A DNA stretch of 64,000 nucleotides, taken from Amycolatopsis sp. CA-230715. GTDB lineage: Bacteria > Actinomycetota > Actinomycetes > Mycobacteriales > Pseudonocardiaceae. Shown piece by piece: positions 18,008 through 27,159 of the stretch. The position numbers and the translations under genes were made by a program. The DNA lies in contig NZ_CP059997.1 of the NCBI RefSeq assembly GCF_018736145.1, positions 1,363,501-1,427,500 of the forward strand. Reading direction: 5' to 3'. Below the pieces are notes generated by a model. It searched no databases, was not told the DNA's origin, and worked only from the letters and a program-made list of their open reading frames with translations. Within the stretch, counting starts at the first letter, position 1; every line of letters starts with the position of its first letter.

Positions 18008-18700
18008 TCAGGTGACTTCGTCCTCGATCAGTCCGTACGGTGGTTGATCAGCTCGCCGCGAGAAGCGGACGACGATGTCATCGTCGGCTGATGCTGGCGG
18101 GGCGTTGTCCACGACGAGGATCTGAGCACCTTGACCAGGACCAGCCAACCAATCGTGTAATGGTGATAGAAGTCAGCGACGGCGACACTGTCGGCGAACT
18201 CGGCGTCACGGTCACCGCCTTGCCCAAGGTTCTTCTGGGGGCTGTCGATCATGAGGAAGCCAGGGTGAGCGCTGCCGGTCTCCCATGCGATCTCGAAGAT
18301 CGCCAGGATCCAGGCAAGCGAAATCAAGGTCCGCCCGCCTGATGAAGCGTGGATGTAGCTCGAGCCTCGCATGTATGGGACGAGGTTGCTGTCGACAAAG
18401 GCTGGCTTCTCGCAGTTCCCGACGCAGAACCTCAAGGGCGTTTTCGAGTCGTGTGACCGCTGTACCACGACGGTCCAGGCTGTCGAGCATCTTGATTCGT
18501 GGCTCGTGCACGCTCCAGGTTGGCGGCTGCGACCTGTTGTTGACGCATCAGATCGTCGCGTTGGCTAAGGAACGGGCTGACGGCCCTGTGGGTGGTGTCG
18601 TCGACTGCCCGCGCAAGTTCGGTTTCCTCATGATCAGCCTGTTGGGAAGCGGTCCGCAGACGACCTAGTTCCGCCGTTCGTCGAGCGCATCGAGCGATGA
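18008..18700 (-). pseudogene. SMC-like AAA ATPase, C-terminal remnant in several frames
   Basis: Coding segments in different frames line up as one protein end. A coiled-coil stretch (QQADHEETELARAVDD, LMRQQQVAAANLERA) is followed by DRRGTAVTRLENALEVL. Next comes an ATPase core with SSGGRTLISLAW and a Walker-B-like HPGFLMIDSPQKNLG. The end reads ILVVDNAPPASADDD and PPYGLIEDEVT, with a stop at 18008. At least three frameshifts separate them. Such RecF/SMC-like ATPases are common on mobile elements and in defence loci; the exact family is not clear. Base composition here is lower in G+C than around it. Confidence 0.6.
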
Positions 18701-18851
18701 GAGCCGCACGTTACTGCCAATCACGCCGTGTGAACCTTTGTAGCAGCCGCGTGACCCGATCGTGCTCAAAAAGATCACTAATGCGCCCGCACCGGAGCGG
18801 CCGGGCCGAGCTTGTCACCGAGCCGATGGTGACCACGCCATCAGCGGTCGT

Positions 18852-19430
18852 TCACCGATTGCGGGGTAGTGGCGTCGTGCTGAACTGGCCTTGCCAGGTC
18901 GCTTGCGCACCCGAGTCGCCGATGCGGACGATGTCGTAGCAAGCGGCCCCCGCGGCGAGCACGCACAGCACCACCACGACGATCGTGACCACAGTGGACT
19001 GCGGAGCCAGAAGAGTGCGGCGTGCCACGGCGGGACGCACAGCGAGTGCGGTACCGCCCGTTTCTTGCGAGCTGGAGTGTTCTTCGCTGAGCGCGGCGGT
19101 GGTGGCCGCCGCTTCACGGCCGCGCCACCACACGACGAGCGCGAGCACGGCGACCGGGATCGCTGCCCAGATAGCCGTATCGCCGAGTTCGGTGTGCGCG
19201 TGCACGAGCGGAGTGGAGGGAACTCGACGTTCGAGCCACTCCCCCGCGTCGGTGGTGATCGGCACGAGAAGGACCACCAGCAAGGAGAGGATCGCGTTGG
19301 CACCGGCCAGTTTTCGACGTGCCGCGGGCCAGGAGGCGGTGAGCACGAGCAGCAGTGCCGCGACCGGGAGCAGCACGACGATCGCGTGGACGAGCAGGAT
19401 GTGCGCGGGCAAGCCGTTGACGGTGGTCAC
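18852..19430 (-). CDS. DUF2231-type membrane protein
   Basis: The 192-residue protein starts MTTVNGLPAHILLVHAIVVLLP, the hallmark of DUF2231 proteins, and has four hydrophobic helices (about 10-28, 40-58, 85-105 and 143-165). DUF2231 proteins are inner-membrane proteins of unknown role; a conserved His pair suggests haem or redox contact, which is inference. The central loop is Ala/Ser-rich and variable. It follows the kinase of the adjacent two-component pair on the same strand after 120 bases. Confidence 0.78.
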   Translation of the reverse strand: MTTVNGLPAHILLVHAIVVLLPVAALLLVLTASWPAARRKLAGANAILSLLVVLLVPITTDAGEWLERRVPSTPLVHAHTELGDTAIWAAIPVAVLALVVWWRGREAAATTAALSEEHSSSQETGGTALAVRPAVARRTLLAPQSTVVTIVVVVLCVLAAGAACYDIVRIGDSGAQATWQGQFSTTPLPRNR

Positions 19431-19550
19431 GGAAGTTCCTTCGCTCGGTGGTGGGATTCGTCGAGCGCGGACCAGCTACCACTCGTGCTGGGCGGACCTC
19501 GACTTCTCCTGGCGGTGACGGTGTGTGACCGCCACTGTGGCCGAGCTCGG

Positions 19551-20921
19551 TTAGGCGCCGGTTCGATCAAGGTGTGAATCAGGTAAGACTCCACCGACGG
19601 TGAATCCCACCATCGCGCCCCCGCCGTCGCGTTGTTCCGCGAAAACGCTGCCACCGTGGGCCAGAGCGACCTCTCGCACGATGGCCAGCCCCAACCCGGA
19701 GCCCGGGAGCGAACGAGCGCTCGCCGCGCGGTGGAAGCGATCGAACACGCGCACCTCCTCCCCGGCTGGGATACCGGGCCCGCGGTCGAGCACCGCGATC
19801 CGGCCGCCCCGGACCCGGACCTCTACCGCGTCGGTGCCGGGATCGAACTTCATCGCGTTCTCCAGCAGGTTCGACACGGCCCGCCGCAACCCCTTCGGCC
19901 GGCCGGAGACCTCGGTGCGGTCGGCGTCGACCACCACCGGCCGTCCGGATCGGCGCCGGGCGCGCTCCGCGGCCCACGCGGCCACGTCCGCGAGCACGAC
20001 GGGTTCGGTCTCCTCGTCGTCGTACCGCTGGGTGGCGAGTTCGACCAGCTCGGTGACCAGGTTTGTCAGCTCGCGCGTCTCCCCGTCGAAGTCGGCCAGC
20101 AGCCTCCGGCGGTCGTCCGGTGACAGCTCTTCGAATCGCTTCAACACGCTGGCGTTGGTGCGCAGGCTGGTCAGCGGGGTTCGCAGTTCGTGGGCAACGT
20201 CCTGGACCAACCGCTCCTGATCCGCCCTGGAGTCCGCCAGGCGAGCGAGCATCGCGTCGAACGACGCCGCCAACCTAGCCACTTCGTCCTTTCCCTCGGT
20301 GGGAACCGCCACGTCGAACCGGCTTCCCGCGCTCACCTCTTCGGTCACCCTGGTCAACCGCACCAGCCGACGCGTGATCTGCCGCGCGATCAGCCACCCG
20401 GCCGAGGCCGCGGCCAGCAGTACCGCGACGCTGACCGCGGTGATCCGCACCGCCAGGTCGTCGAGCACGTGCCTCGTCTCGTCGACGTCGATCCCCAACT
20501 GCAGTGCGCCCCTGCCGCCACCGAGCACGACCGTCAGCACCCGGTAGTCGTCACGACCCACCGTGACGTCCGCGAAGCTCTGCCCCGTGGTGGCCGCGGC
20601 GAGCGCGCGGTCACCCGGTGCTACCGGGAACGCGATCGGCCGCCCGCCGAGGTGCCGCACCACGCCGTCGGGTGCGATCACCTGCGCGGCCATGGGCCGT
20701 GCCTCGTCGTGGTCGTCGTCGTGGGGACCGCGGGTCAGTTCGTTCGGCGCCAGCACCTGCACGGCACCGGCCGCGACCTCGCCCGCCGACGTCCGCAACG
20801 ATCGATCCAGCTCCGCGCCGATCCGGTGCGAAGCGGTCTGATAGCTCAGCACACCGACCAGAACGGCCGCCCCGCCACCGATGACGGCGAACGCGATCGC
20901 GAGCTTGCTCCGGAGGTTCAC
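19551..20921 (-). CDS. Sensor histidine kinase (MprB-like)
   Basis: The 456-residue protein has membrane helices near 7-27 and 160-180 around an extracellular sensor with a His/Asp-rich loop (PHDDDHDEARP). A HAMP linker, His box VQDVAHELRTPL (His244) and an ATPase domain (NLLENAMKF, DRGPGIP, GSGLGLAIV) follow. Its GTG start overlaps the regulator stop as GTGA, so translation is coupled. Domain plan and order resemble mycobacterial MprAB, a surface-stress system. The His/Asp loop could bind metal, but this is inference. Confidence 0.9.
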   Translation of the reverse strand: MNLRSKLAIAFAVIGGGAAVLVGVLSYQTASHRIGAELDRSLRTSAGEVAAGAVQVLAPNELTRGPHDDDHDEARPMAAQVIAPDGVVRHLGGRPIAFPVAPGDRALAAATTGQSFADVTVGRDDYRVLTVVLGGGRGALQLGIDVDETRHVLDDLAVRITAVSVAVLLAAASAGWLIARQITRRLVRLTRVTEEVSAGSRFDVAVPTEGKDEVARLAASFDAMLARLADSRADQERLVQDVAHELRTPLTSLRTNASVLKRFEELSPDDRRRLLADFDGETRELTNLVTELVELATQRYDDEETEPVVLADVAAWAAERARRRSGRPVVVDADRTEVSGRPKGLRRAVSNLLENAMKFDPGTDAVEVRVRGGRIAVLDRGPGIPAGEEVRVFDRFHRAASARSLPGSGLGLAIVREVALAHGGSVFAEQRDGGGAMVGFTVGGVLPDSHLDRTGA

Positions 20922-21604
20922 CGCGGCCGCGCCGTGTAGCCGACCCCGCGAACGGTGTGGATCACCTGCCCGGCGCCCGCCTTGTCCAGCTTCCGCCGCA
21001 GGTATCCGATGTAGACGGCCAGGTTCTTCGACTCCGGACCGAATTCGTAGCCCCAGATGCGCTGGTGGATGGTGCCGCGGTCGAGCACGATCCCGGCGTT
21101 GCGCACCAACAGCTCCAAGAGGTCGAACTCTGTTTTCGACAGCTCCACCTCGGTGTCGAGCCACCACACCCGCCGAGCGCCGGAGTCCACCGACAGGCTG
21201 CCCAGCCGTGCCACGCGCTGCCCCGCGTCCTGTGGCACGGCGCCGCGCCGCAACAGCGCCCGCAACCGCGCCAGCAGTTCGTCCAGCTCGAACGGTTTCG
21301 ACAGGTAGTCGTCCGCGCCCGCGTCCAGCCCCGCCACCCGGTCGGCCGTTTCCATGCGCGCGGTCAACATCAGCACCGGCGTGCGATCACCGTCCGCCCG
21401 CAGGACGCGGCACACGCCCAGCCCGTCCACCCCGGGCATCATCACGTCCACGATCAGGACGTCGAACTCTTCCTGCCGTGCCAACGCCAGGGCCTCGACA
21501 CCGTCGCCGACCTCGCTGACCCGGTACCCCTCCAGTTCCAGCGCGCGCACCAGCGACTCCCGGATCGGCCGGTCGTCATCGGCGAGCAACACGCGGTGAG
21601 CCAC
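20918..21604 (-). CDS. OmpR-family response regulator (MprA-like)
   Basis: The 228-residue protein has acidic residues Asp9-Asp11, phospho-acceptor Asp53 in IVDVMMPG and Lys in YLSKPF. A C-terminal winged helix carries RIWGYEFGPESKNLAVYIGYLRRKL, a phrase typical of PrrA/MprA-type regulators. I use the GTG at 21602-21604, since the fold starts immediately (AHRVLLADDD); an upstream ATG is possible. It is the first gene of the pair and likely regulates its own operon. Confidence 0.9.
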   Translation of the reverse strand: MAHRVLLADDDRPIRESLVRALELEGYRVSEVGDGVEALALARQEEFDVLIVDVMMPGVDGLGVCRVLRADGDRTPVLMLTARMETADRVAGLDAGADDYLSKPFELDELLARLRALLRRGAVPQDAGQRVARLGSLSVDSGARRVWWLDTEVELSKTEFDLLELLVRNAGIVLDRGTIHQRIWGYEFGPESKNLAVYIGYLRRKLDKAGAGQVIHTVRGVGYTARPR

Positions 21605-21807
21605 GCCCCCATCATGCCCCGCCCACATCCGGCCCGCCCTCCCGCGGACCAATCCAGCGGCGGCCTTCAAGCAGGGAAGTGCGCGTTCGGGTAGAGCAGC
21701 AGGTCATCACTTGTCCCGGCCTGGTCCGGATACATCGGTGTCCTTCGTCCGCATCGCCGCAGTTCCTGGAGGAAGTTCACTGGCCCGGAGGAGACGGGAG
21801 TGGTGCC

Positions 21808-22536
21808 ATGGCGCAGGGCAGTGCCGACCCGCCCGCGGTCGTGGTCGATCGTCTGCGGGTGGTTCGCGGTGGTCGCGCGGTCGTGCGCGGGATCGGCTTC
21901 GAGGTCGCGCGGGGCACGATCACCGGGCTCCTCGGTCCGAACGGCTGCGGCAAGACCACGTTGCTGCGGTCGATCGTCGGGGTGCAGGTGGTGGCGGGCG
22001 GAACCGTCACGGTCCTCGGCCGCCCCGCCGGTGACGGCGAACTGCGGCGTCGTATCGGTTACGCGACGCAAGACCCCGCGCTCTACGCCGACCTCACGGT
22101 GAGCGAGGCGTTGCGCTACTTCGCCACCGTGCTCGGCAGCGGTCCGTCCTCTGTGGACCGGGTGCTAGCCGATGTGGGCCTCGAAGGTTCCGCCAGGACG
22201 TTGGTGGGCAGACTGTCGGGTGGTCAACGCGCCCGTGCCAATCTCGCCGCCGCCTTGCTCGGTGAGCCCGCGTTGCTGGTGCTGGACGAACCGACCGTCG
22301 GCGCCGATCCGGAACTGCGTGAACACCTGTGGCGGCTGTTCCGCGCTCGCGCCGCCGCGGGAACCACCCTGCTGGTCTCCAGCCACGTCATGGACGAAGC
22401 GGCCCGCTGCGACCAGCTGCTCCTCATGCGCGACGGCGCGCTGCTGGCAGCCGCGACACCGAGCGAGCTGCGGCGTCGCACCGAGACCGAGGACCTCGAA
22501 CAGGCTTTCCTGCGATTGATCAGGAAAGCGGGGTGA
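21808..22536 (+). CDS. ABC transporter ATPase
   Basis: The 242-residue protein has Walker A GPNGCGKTT, signature LSGGQ, Walker B LLVLDEPTVGADP and H-loop SSHVMDEA. It matches DrrA-type drug or lipid exporters and nodulation-type ABC proteins. The A-loop and Q-loop (YATQDP) are intact. A GGAGACGGGAG ribosome site precedes the ATG. The permease starts 20 bases after its stop, completing a two-gene exporter. Confidence 0.9.
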   Translation: MAQGSADPPAVVVDRLRVVRGGRAVVRGIGFEVARGTITGLLGPNGCGKTTLLRSIVGVQVVAGGTVTVLGRPAGDGELRRRIGYATQDPALYADLTVSEALRYFATVLGSGPSSVDRVLADVGLEGSARTLVGRLSGGQRARANLAAALLGEPALLVLDEPTVGADPELREHLWRLFRARAAAGTTLLVSSHVMDEAARCDQLLLMRDGALLAAATPSELRRRTETEDLEQAFLRLIRKAG

Positions 22537-22555
22537 TCGCCTGAACCACGCGGCG

Positions 22556-23278
22556 ATGACCTTCGCGACAGCGCGTCGCATCCTCACCCAGCTCAGGCAC
22601 GACCCCCGGACCGTGGCACTGCTGCTCGGGCTTCCCGCGGTGCTGATGGTTCTGCTGCGGTACGTGCTGAACTCCGAGCAGCGGTTCACGGCCGTCGCTC
22701 CCGCGCTGCTCGGGGTGTTCCCGTGCACGATCATGTTCCTGCTCACTTCGGTCAGTACGCTGCGGGAGCGGACCTCGGGGACGCTGGAACGGCTGATGAC
22801 CCTGCCGCTCGGCAGGCTCGACCTGCTCGGCGGCTACGCACTCGCGTTCGGCCTGCTGGCGGTAATCCAGGTCGCGGTCGCGGCCGGGGTGTCCCTGTGG
22901 TGGCTGGGGCTGACCGTGTCCGGGCCGCTCTGGGGCCTGCTGCTGATCACGGTCCTGGACGCGCTGCTCGGCGTCGCGCTCGGCCTGTGCGTGAGCGCGC
23001 TCGCGCGCACGGAGTTCCAGGCGGTGCAGTTCATGCCGGTGTTCATCCTGCCCCAGATCCTCCTTTGCGGGCTCTTCGTACCGCGCGGCGAGATGGGCTG
23101 GTTGCTGGCGGCGGTGTCGGATGTGATGCCGTTGTCCTACGCGGTCGACGCGCTCGACCGGATCACGCGTTCCACCGGCATCGACGGCATTTTCGTACGG
23201 GACACCGTGATCGTCGCCGCCTGTGCCACCCTCGTCCTCGTGATCGGTGCCGCTACGCTGCGGCGGCGAACCCCGTGA
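22556..23278 (+). CDS. ABC-2 type transporter permease
   Basis: The 240-residue protein has six hydrophobic segments and the ABC-2 landmark LRERTSGTLERLMTLPLGR. The loop LFVPRGEMGWLLAAVSDVMPLSYAVDAL before the last helix is typical of DrrB-like exporters. It should form a homodimer with the preceding ATPase to export a drug or lipid; the substrate is unknown. The ATG at 22556 is the first usual start. It converges with the acyltransferase, leaving one base between stop codons. Confidence 0.88.
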   Translation: MTFATARRILTQLRHDPRTVALLLGLPAVLMVLLRYVLNSEQRFTAVAPALLGVFPCTIMFLLTSVSTLRERTSGTLERLMTLPLGRLDLLGGYALAFGLLAVIQVAVAAGVSLWWLGLTVSGPLWGLLLITVLDALLGVALGLCVSALARTEFQAVQFMPVFILPQILLCGLFVPRGEMGWLLAAVSDVMPLSYAVDALDRITRSTGIDGIFVRDTVIVAACATLVLVIGAATLRRRTP

Positions 23279-23279
23279 G

Positions 23280-24650
23280 TCACCGCGAAGCGAGCAGCGC
23301 GGCCAGTTCGTGCTCGACCGCCTTGCCGAGGAAACCGGGCTCCGGCGAGCTGTCGCGGTCAGTGGTGATCCCGAACGTCATCCGCTCGCCGTAGGTCGAC
23401 ACCGCGATCCCGGTCCGCACGCACATCGCGATCGGCACGTAGGGGTAGAGGTCCACGACCGGTTTGCCCAGCACGGACAACGCCCGGTGCGGACCGGGGA
23501 CGTTGGTGGCCACAGCGGCGACGCTGCGCTGGGGAAGAGCGGCCGCCACGCGCACCCCCAGTGACACCGGCGCGAAGGGGAGGAACCGGGCCAGCCCGAG
23601 TAGTGCGGAACCTCCCAAAACCTCCCCGCCGGTCTTCAACACCGCCATCCGGTGCTGAACCGCGGCGAACCGCGCCGACGAGGTCATCAGGTCGACCGGT
23701 AACCGCGGCAGCATCAGCGAAATCCGGTTGTCCACTTCGGACATTTCGGTGGCGCTGCGGACGGAGACGGGTACGAGCGCGCGCACCGAGTCCGTGCGGG
23801 GCACTTCCCCACGCCGGCGGAGCAGGTCCCGGAAGGCGCCGGTCACCGCCGCGAGCACGACGTCGTTCACGGTGCCGCCGAATGCCGCGGCGATCGACCG
23901 GACATCAGGCATCCTGGCGTGGGCGAGTTCGTACCGCCGGTCCACGCCCAGTGGACCGGTCAACGTGGTCGGCGTCGCCGGCGCCAACGCCCTCGCCAGC
24001 TGTGCGATCCCCCGCACGGCGTCGGTGATCCGCCCGGCGAACCGCGCCGGTCGCCGGAGTTCACCGGTGAGCGCCCGCACGAGTTCGACGGGGCCCGCCA
24101 CCATGTCCCGCACGGAACGCAGCAGCAGCGGGAAGGCGCCGGGGTCGCCCGCGCCCGCGGGAGCGGGATGCCCGTCGGGAGAACCGGTGGCAAGGAGCGT
24201 CTCCAGCAGCGCGGTGCCCGCGATCCCGTCCGCGAGGCAGTGGTGGATCTTCGACAGCACGGCCCAGCGGCCCTCGGCCAGCCCGTCCACGACCCACGTC
24301 TCCCACAGCGGCCGCGAGCGGTCCAGCCGCTCGGCCATGATCGATGCGACGGCCTCGCACAACGCGTTCTCGTCCCCAGGAGCCGTGGCGACGATCCGGT
24401 GGAGGTGCTTGGCCAGGTCGAACCGCTCGTCCTCGACCCAGACCGGCGGCCCGAGGCCGAACGGCACCCGGCGGATCCGCTGCCGGTAGTGCGGCAGGAA
24501 ACGAAGGCGGGCCAGCATCGCATCAAGGAACTCACACTGCCGCGGCGGCGGCCCTTCCAGTACCGCGATCGAGGCGATCGAGAGCGAAAGGGTCGGATCA
24601 CCGTCTTCGAGCTCCAAAAACACCGCATCGAGCGGGCTGAGTCCTGCCAC
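23280..24650 (-). CDS. WS/DGAT-family acyltransferase
   Basis: The 456-residue protein has the catalytic HHxxxDG motif (KIHHCLADG, His136-His137 and Asp141), an NDVVLAAV motif and an ATNVPGP phrase, all typical of bacterial wax ester synthase/diacylglycerol acyltransferases. These enzymes make storage triacylglycerol or wax esters from acyl-CoA at the membrane face. In mycobacteria the homologue Tgs1 belongs to the DosR dormancy regulon, which fits the island to the right. I found no good DosR-like box directly upstream of it. Confidence 0.92.
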   Translation of the reverse strand: MAGLSPLDAVFLELEDGDPTLSLSIASIAVLEGPPPRQCEFLDAMLARLRFLPHYRQRIRRVPFGLGPPVWVEDERFDLAKHLHRIVATAPGDENALCEAVASIMAERLDRSRPLWETWVVDGLAEGRWAVLSKIHHCLADGIAGTALLETLLATGSPDGHPAPAGAGDPGAFPLLLRSVRDMVAGPVELVRALTGELRRPARFAGRITDAVRGIAQLARALAPATPTTLTGPLGVDRRYELAHARMPDVRSIAAAFGGTVNDVVLAAVTGAFRDLLRRRGEVPRTDSVRALVPVSVRSATEMSEVDNRISLMLPRLPVDLMTSSARFAAVQHRMAVLKTGGEVLGGSALLGLARFLPFAPVSLGVRVAAALPQRSVAAVATNVPGPHRALSVLGKPVVDLYPYVPIAMCVRTGIAVSTYGERMTFGITTDRDSSPEPGFLGKAVEHELAALLASR

Positions 24651-24731
24651 CGGCCACCTCCTGTCGACTGCGGGCTGTCGGCTTCGATGTCGTATCCACG
24701 ACGGAGCAGTGCGTGCGGCGACCGGAACCGC

Positions 24732-25349
24732 TCATCCGTCGGCGGCCAGGTAGCGGTGCGGGTCCCCGCCCGCGCGGGCGCCGCTGGCCAACCAGCGGGC
24801 GAAACCCTTGTGGTTGCGGCGATCGAGCTCGTCAAGGTACTCCTGCCGCCGCACCACGACGCTGTACCGGGTGTTCTCATCACCGGCCTTCTGCAGTTCG
24901 AAATAGCTCCGCCGCCACGCCAGGCACAGGTCGTCGTCGGACAGGTCGGCCACGCCCGGCTCCTCCTGTGGCACGCAAGCTTGCGGGACGGGTGAGCACG
25001 CCGCGGTCCGGCGGCGGAAAAACCGCTGGTAGCACCAGAAAGCCGCGATGACGACCACGACAGCGGCTGCCGCGAGCGTGCCGAAGACGGTCACCAATCC
25101 CACGATCGTCAAGTAGCTCGCGATCCAGGCTCCCCCGATCATGGCACCCCACCGCGGTCCGGACAGCCCCTTGCCGGCGCGCGCCCGGATCGCGAGCAGG
25201 TCACCCGCGACGAGCCATCCGCAGACACCCACCGACGCTCCCAGCACGCCCCAGAAGATCAACGCTTCCACGGGGGAAGCGACCACGCCGACGACACCGA
25301 ACACGAAGCAGAAGAGGATCAACGCGGTCCGAGCGGCACGTGGAAGCAT
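24732..25349 (-). CDS. Membrane protein with conserved cytoplasmic tail
   Basis: The 205-residue protein has four hydrophobic segments in the first 125 residues. A soluble tail follows with LSDDDLCLAWRRSYFELQKA and VVVRRQEYLDELDRRNHKGF, a motif pair seen in many actinobacterial membrane proteins of unknown role. I use the ATG at 25347-25349; an in-frame ATG at 25397 would add 16 residues. Two tandem DosR-like boxes lie about 150-185 bases upstream, so it may be hypoxia-controlled. Confidence 0.65.
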   Translation of the reverse strand: MLPRAARTALILFCFVFGVVGVVASPVEALIFWGVLGASVGVCGWLVAGDLLAIRARAGKGLSGPRWGAMIGGAWIASYLTIVGLVTVFGTLAAAAVVVVIAAFWCYQRFFRRRTAACSPVPQACVPQEEPGVADLSDDDLCLAWRRSYFELQKAGDENTRYSVVVRRQEYLDELDRRNHKGFARWLASGARAGGDPHRYLAADG

Positions 25350-25497
25350 GGGAGCGCCTCGGCTTTCCGGAACGAAACTGTGACGACGGAACAGCACCGG
25401 GGTCCAGGGCGCGGGGCTCCGCCCGGCTCGGCGGCACTGCCGAACCGGGCACCGGCAATTGTATGCCCACCCGGCTCAGCCGAGTGCCGCTTTCGCC

Positions 25498-25533
25498 GGG
25501 ACTTCAGTCGCCGATCGAAGGGCCTTCAGTCCT
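25498..25533. promoter_or_regulatory. Two tandem DosR/DevR-like boxes
   Basis: GGGACTTCAGTCGC at 25498-25511 matches the palindromic consensus GGGACTWWAGTCCC at 12 of 14 positions. GGGCCTTCAGTCCT at 25520-25533 matches at 11. Tandem boxes about two helical turns apart are typical of strong DosR promoters. They lie between a leftward membrane protein gene and a rightward decayed transporter followed by intact genes. Confidence 0.55.
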
Positions 25534-25620
25534 CGCGCACGACTACCGGCGGACCGTAGTCGTGGCGGAGCGGAGTACACCGTTGGCAGTGCGGTGTTTC
25601 CGCCGTACCGCGGTGCGGAC

Positions 25621-26060
25621 ATGACCAGCGACGCCGGAATCGCGCTCGCGCTGAGCGCGGCGACCCTCAGTGGTGCAAGCCACTGCGGCACAGTGCACGG
25701 TGTCCCCACTGTTCGCGCGGGTCGCCCGGTACGGCACAGAACTGGCCATCGACGCAGTCGGCTGGAGCTTTCGTTGGTCGCACTCCGCTTCCTGGTCGCT
25801 GTCCTCGTCGCCGAGCCGGGCTTGGCCTGCTGGCCGCGAGCGCGGACCGCGCGATCGGCTGGAGCTCACCGCAGCGGATGGTGCTCGGTATACAACAGCG
25901 TCGCGCCGGAACACTCCCCCGGCGCGATCGTCACCATGACCGAGGTCCTGTTTTCCCGGAGCGCTGGCCATCCCCCTGCTCGGCGACCGTATCCGTCGCG
26001 AGTCCCCGATCTGGCCGAAGGCCGGAAAGAGCACTCGGTCGCTGGCGTTCGTCGCGAAAG
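25621..26060 (+). pseudogene. Decayed EamA/DMT-like transporter
   Basis: Three frames together spell transporter-like segments. The start is MTSDAGIALALSAATLSGAS, then LELSLVALRFLVAVLVAEPG, then SVAPEHSPGAIVTMTEVLFS and LAIPLLGDRI. These resemble the first and second halves of an EamA-type drug/metabolite transporter with a shortened middle and at least two frameshifts. No intact frame spans it. Together with its flanks it accounts for the gene-poor 25350-26130 stretch. The family call is tentative. Confidence 0.4.
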
Positions 26061-26130
26061 TCCCTATCGCGTCCGCTTCCTTCGCGCGACAGTCGAGCAG
26101 AGGTGGCACTGGAATTCGACGGAACGGGCG

Positions 26131-26529
26131 ATGGGACGCGACATGGCCGAGAAGGCGCGCGAGGACGGGAGCTGGCGGCGGAGCACTCTGATCACCCACC
26201 ACATCGATCACCCTCCCCAGGTCAAGGCCCTCGTCGACGAGCTGTACGCGACGCTGACCGACGCCGGCCACCAGGACTACGAAGCCGCGATAGAAGCGGA
26301 GTACGCCACCGCGCACGAACGAGTCGAGCACTATTCCTACGGCGACGGCATGCTCAGCCTCGTCGGCGCTCCGGAGCCCGGCCGGGGCGGTATTCACCTG
26401 ACCCACCTGATCTACGGGGGTTGCACGGCCCACCAGATCCGACAGGACCTGGTGCACCGCGGACTGGGCTCTCTGGGCATCACCTGGGTGTACCCGCCGG
26501 AGGACACCCTGCCCGACGACGGAACCTAG
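26131..26529 (+). CDS. Hypothetical soluble protein
   Basis: The 132-residue protein begins MGRDMAEKAREDGSW; a second ATG at 26143 is equally possible. It is acidic, lacks membrane segments and has motifs HIDHPPQVKALVDELYATL and GGIHLTHLIYGGCTAHQIRQDL. I do not recognise the family. A half DosR-like site (GCGAAAGTCCC) lies about 70 bases upstream, and a flavodoxin gene follows 77 bases downstream on the same strand. Confidence 0.55.
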   Translation: MGRDMAEKAREDGSWRRSTLITHHIDHPPQVKALVDELYATLTDAGHQDYEAAIEAEYATAHERVEHYSYGDGMLSLVGAPEPGRGGIHLTHLIYGGCTAHQIRQDLVHRGLGSLGITWVYPPEDTLPDDGT

Positions 26530-26606
26530 CCGACGCGTTCCGCCAGCCGAGTCGCCCTTCGATCACCTGCCGCGATGGCCCTCTTCCGACTGAGAAAGGG
26601 AAGACC

Positions 26607-27122
26607 ATGCACGCGCTGGTTGTGTACGAGTCGATGTTCGGCAACACCGAACACATCGCCGAGTCCGTTGTGGACGGACTAAGTGCCGGCGTATCGGCGA
26701 CCATCGCCGAGGCAGGCACGATGAGCGCTCTGCCGGACGACCCCGTCGACCTGCTCGTGGTGGGAGCGCCGACACACGCGTTCGGGCTACCTGGACCGAG
26801 GACCCGCGAAGACGCTGCGCGGCAAGCACCGGGCAAGGCCGTCAACGGGAATGGCGTACGCGAGTGGCTGGACACGCTGCCCGCGGCCGGCTCCGGAGCA
26901 GTCGCCGCCACGTTCGACACCCGGCTGGCCAAGCCGCGCTGGTTGCCCGGTTCGGCGGCGCGCAGGGCCGCTGCCCGGCTGCGACGGCTCGGCTACCGGG
27001 TGGTGGCTGTCGAGACCTTCTTCGTCACCGGGACGCAGGGACCGCTGAAGAACGGAGAAGCCGCGCGGGCACGGCTTTGGGCGTCGAACCTCGTCAGCCG
27101 GATCGAGAACGCCCGCGACTGA
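26607..27122 (+). CDS. Flavodoxin-domain protein
   Basis: The 171-residue protein starts with the FMN-phosphate loop VVYESMFGNTEHIAESV and has LLVVGAPTHAFGLP, the second flavin-contact strand. This makes it a flavodoxin-like electron carrier or quinone reductase. A GAAAGGG ribosome site precedes the ATG. The next two genes on the same strand encode a DUF4389 membrane protein and a secreted repeat protein. Flavodoxin-like proteins are frequent in anaerobic or low-iron responses, which fits the island, but no redox partner is fixed by the sequence. Confidence 0.88.
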   Translation: MHALVVYESMFGNTEHIAESVVDGLSAGVSATIAEAGTMSALPDDPVDLLVVGAPTHAFGLPGPRTREDAARQAPGKAVNGNGVREWLDTLPAAGSGAVAATFDTRLAKPRWLPGSAARRAAARLRRLGYRVVAVETFFVTGTQGPLKNGEAARARLWASNLVSRIENARD

Positions 27123-27159
27123 GCGACGACCCGAAAGGGCGCCGCAGGAGGTGAGCGCG

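Noticed and set aside
22540..22555. CTG start for the ABC permease five codons upstream
   Set aside because: CTG is a rare start and no better ribosome site supports it; the ATG at 22556 is kept.
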